Shown here piece by piece: positions 63,894 to 64,000 of a stretch of 64,000 nucleotides of DNA. Each line of letters opens with the position of its first letter. The stretch's first letter is position 1. Source of the DNA: Humulus lupulus (lineage: Eukaryota > Streptophyta > Magnoliopsida > Rosales > Cannabaceae); assembly GCF_963169125.1 (NCBI RefSeq), contig NC_084795.1, positions 189,880,214-189,944,213 of the forward strand, written 5' to 3'. The notes under the pieces are model-generated. The model saw nothing but the letters and a program-made list of their open reading frames with translations. It made no database searches and had not been told where the DNA came from. The translations under genes and the position numbers were made by a program.

Positions 63894-64000
63894 TTGAAAA
63901 ATTAGTTCGTGTTAACTATTATCAATATCTCGTGCTCTTTAAGAAAAACAACGATCAATCGATTTAAGTTAACTTCTAAGTTTTATGACCTGGTTATTTC
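63894..64000 (+). repeat. Partial terminal monomer (107 of 119 bp)
   Basis: The last monomer starts with TTGAAAAATTAG at 63894 and is cut at monomer position 107 by the window end. It shows that the array continues to the right. The left end likewise opens at a monomer start with no flanking sequence. Confidence 0.97.

Larger units (their letters stand above)
1..64000 (+). repeat. 119-bp satellite DNA array, 537 monomers plus a partial, all head to tail
   Basis: Every base of the window belongs to copies of one 119-bp monomer repeated in the same direction. Monomer starts can be followed from base 1 to base 63894 in 119-bp steps, interrupted only by eight monomers that are 1 or 2 bp short (total slip 10 bp). 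This gives 537 full monomers and one cut by the window end. No insertion, inversion, transposon or unique spacer was seen. The consensus is 29% GC with four CpG sites. Because 119 is not a multiple of 3 and the monomer holds many TAA, TAG and TGA on the plus strand and many TTA, CTA and TCA (stops on the minus strand), no long reading frame can run through the array. Large, homogenised satellites of this type belong to eukaryotic heterochromatin. A centromeric role is plausible but is not shown by the sequence. The strand label is arbitrary. Confidence 0.98.
60681..64000 (+). repeat. 17-monomer period duplication (spacing 2023 bp), second copy cut by the window end
   Basis: Bases 60681-61977 match 62704-64000. 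Shared markers are CGTGCACTTT with TTTGATGACC, CATTTATC with AAAATGACG, AAAACATAG with GGAAAACAACGTTCAATCG and GATTTCAG, CCTATTTATTTCC (61371 and 63394) and GAAAAACGACG. Differences include TGGATATTTC near 60778 in the first copy and ATTAATATC and AATATTTCG in the second. The copy continues past base 64000. Confidence 0.86.

Noticed and set aside
1..64000. CRISPR array
   Set aside because: The repetition is continuous, with no alternation of a short constant repeat and variable unique spacers. Variation is scattered substitution inside a 119-bp tandem unit, and there are no cas genes.
1..64000. Repeat-protein gene (coding tandem repeat)
   Set aside because: The 119-bp period shifts the frame every monomer, and the consensus carries about nine plus-strand stop triplets and many minus-strand ones. 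In the consensus the longest stop-free plus-strand stretch is only about 110 bp.
1..64000. Plasmid or phage iteron origin, or rDNA spacer promoter repeats
   Set aside because: Iterons are short and few, and no replication gene or rRNA sequence is present. An array of more than 500 monomers does not fit either.

Overview
The whole window is one uninterrupted tandem array of a 119-bp, AT-rich satellite. I see no gene, no RNA gene, no mobile element and no unique sequence on either strand. Counting phase from end to end gives 537 complete monomers plus a 107-base partial one (63894-64000). All lie in the same orientation, and the array runs off both ends of the window. The consensus monomer (an exact copy lies at 62466-62584) has 46 T, 38 A, 19 C and 16 G, so it is 29% GC. 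Kilobase-scale higher-order repetition of this kind, with near-identical multi-monomer blocks, is typical of eukaryotic heterochromatin and often of centromeres. The sequence does not tell me the species, and I do not recognise the monomer as a named satellite.

Length is held very strictly. Net phase slips by only 10 bases in 64 kb, and eight short monomers account for all of it: five related 118-bp monomers between 3.2 and 11.8 kb, one 118-bp monomer at 16.9 kb and two related 117-bp monomers near 46-47 kb. These reduce to about three original deletion events, later copied by segmental duplication. All other variation that I see is base substitution.

Layout, in broad sequence-variant domains. 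(I) 1 to about 13.5 kb: 6-, 18- and 26/27-monomer tandem duplications, frequent monomers with an 11-A run, and the 118-bp GCTAAC-type monomers. (II) about 13.5 to 45 kb: 2-, 4-, 10-, 17-, 19- and 24-monomer duplications, marked by GTGGTAAC, GAAATACAAC, TTAAATTT and ATCTCCAGGG variants; 11-A monomers become sparse and the last is at 44.67 kb. (III) about 45 to 64 kb: 2-, 3-, 6-, 10-, 17-, 21- and 25-monomer duplications, marked by an ordered pair of monomers carrying AAAATGACGATC and then TTAAGGAAAAC, and by GATTTCAG and CATTTATC variants.

There is no single fixed higher-order unit. The array is a mosaic of overlapping, nested duplications whose breakpoints fall in register with the monomer, as expected from repeated unequal exchange or replication-based amplification. 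Within the monomer, two palindromes (AATCGATT, AAGTTAACTT) and a potential 5-bp-stem hairpin (CCTGG, 6-nt loop, CCAGG) stand out. The region around monomer positions 30-48 is nearly invariant, while the hairpin's loop and 3' arm are a substitution hot spot. Monomer positions quoted below count from the TTG of the TTGAAAA motif. All comparisons were made by eye.
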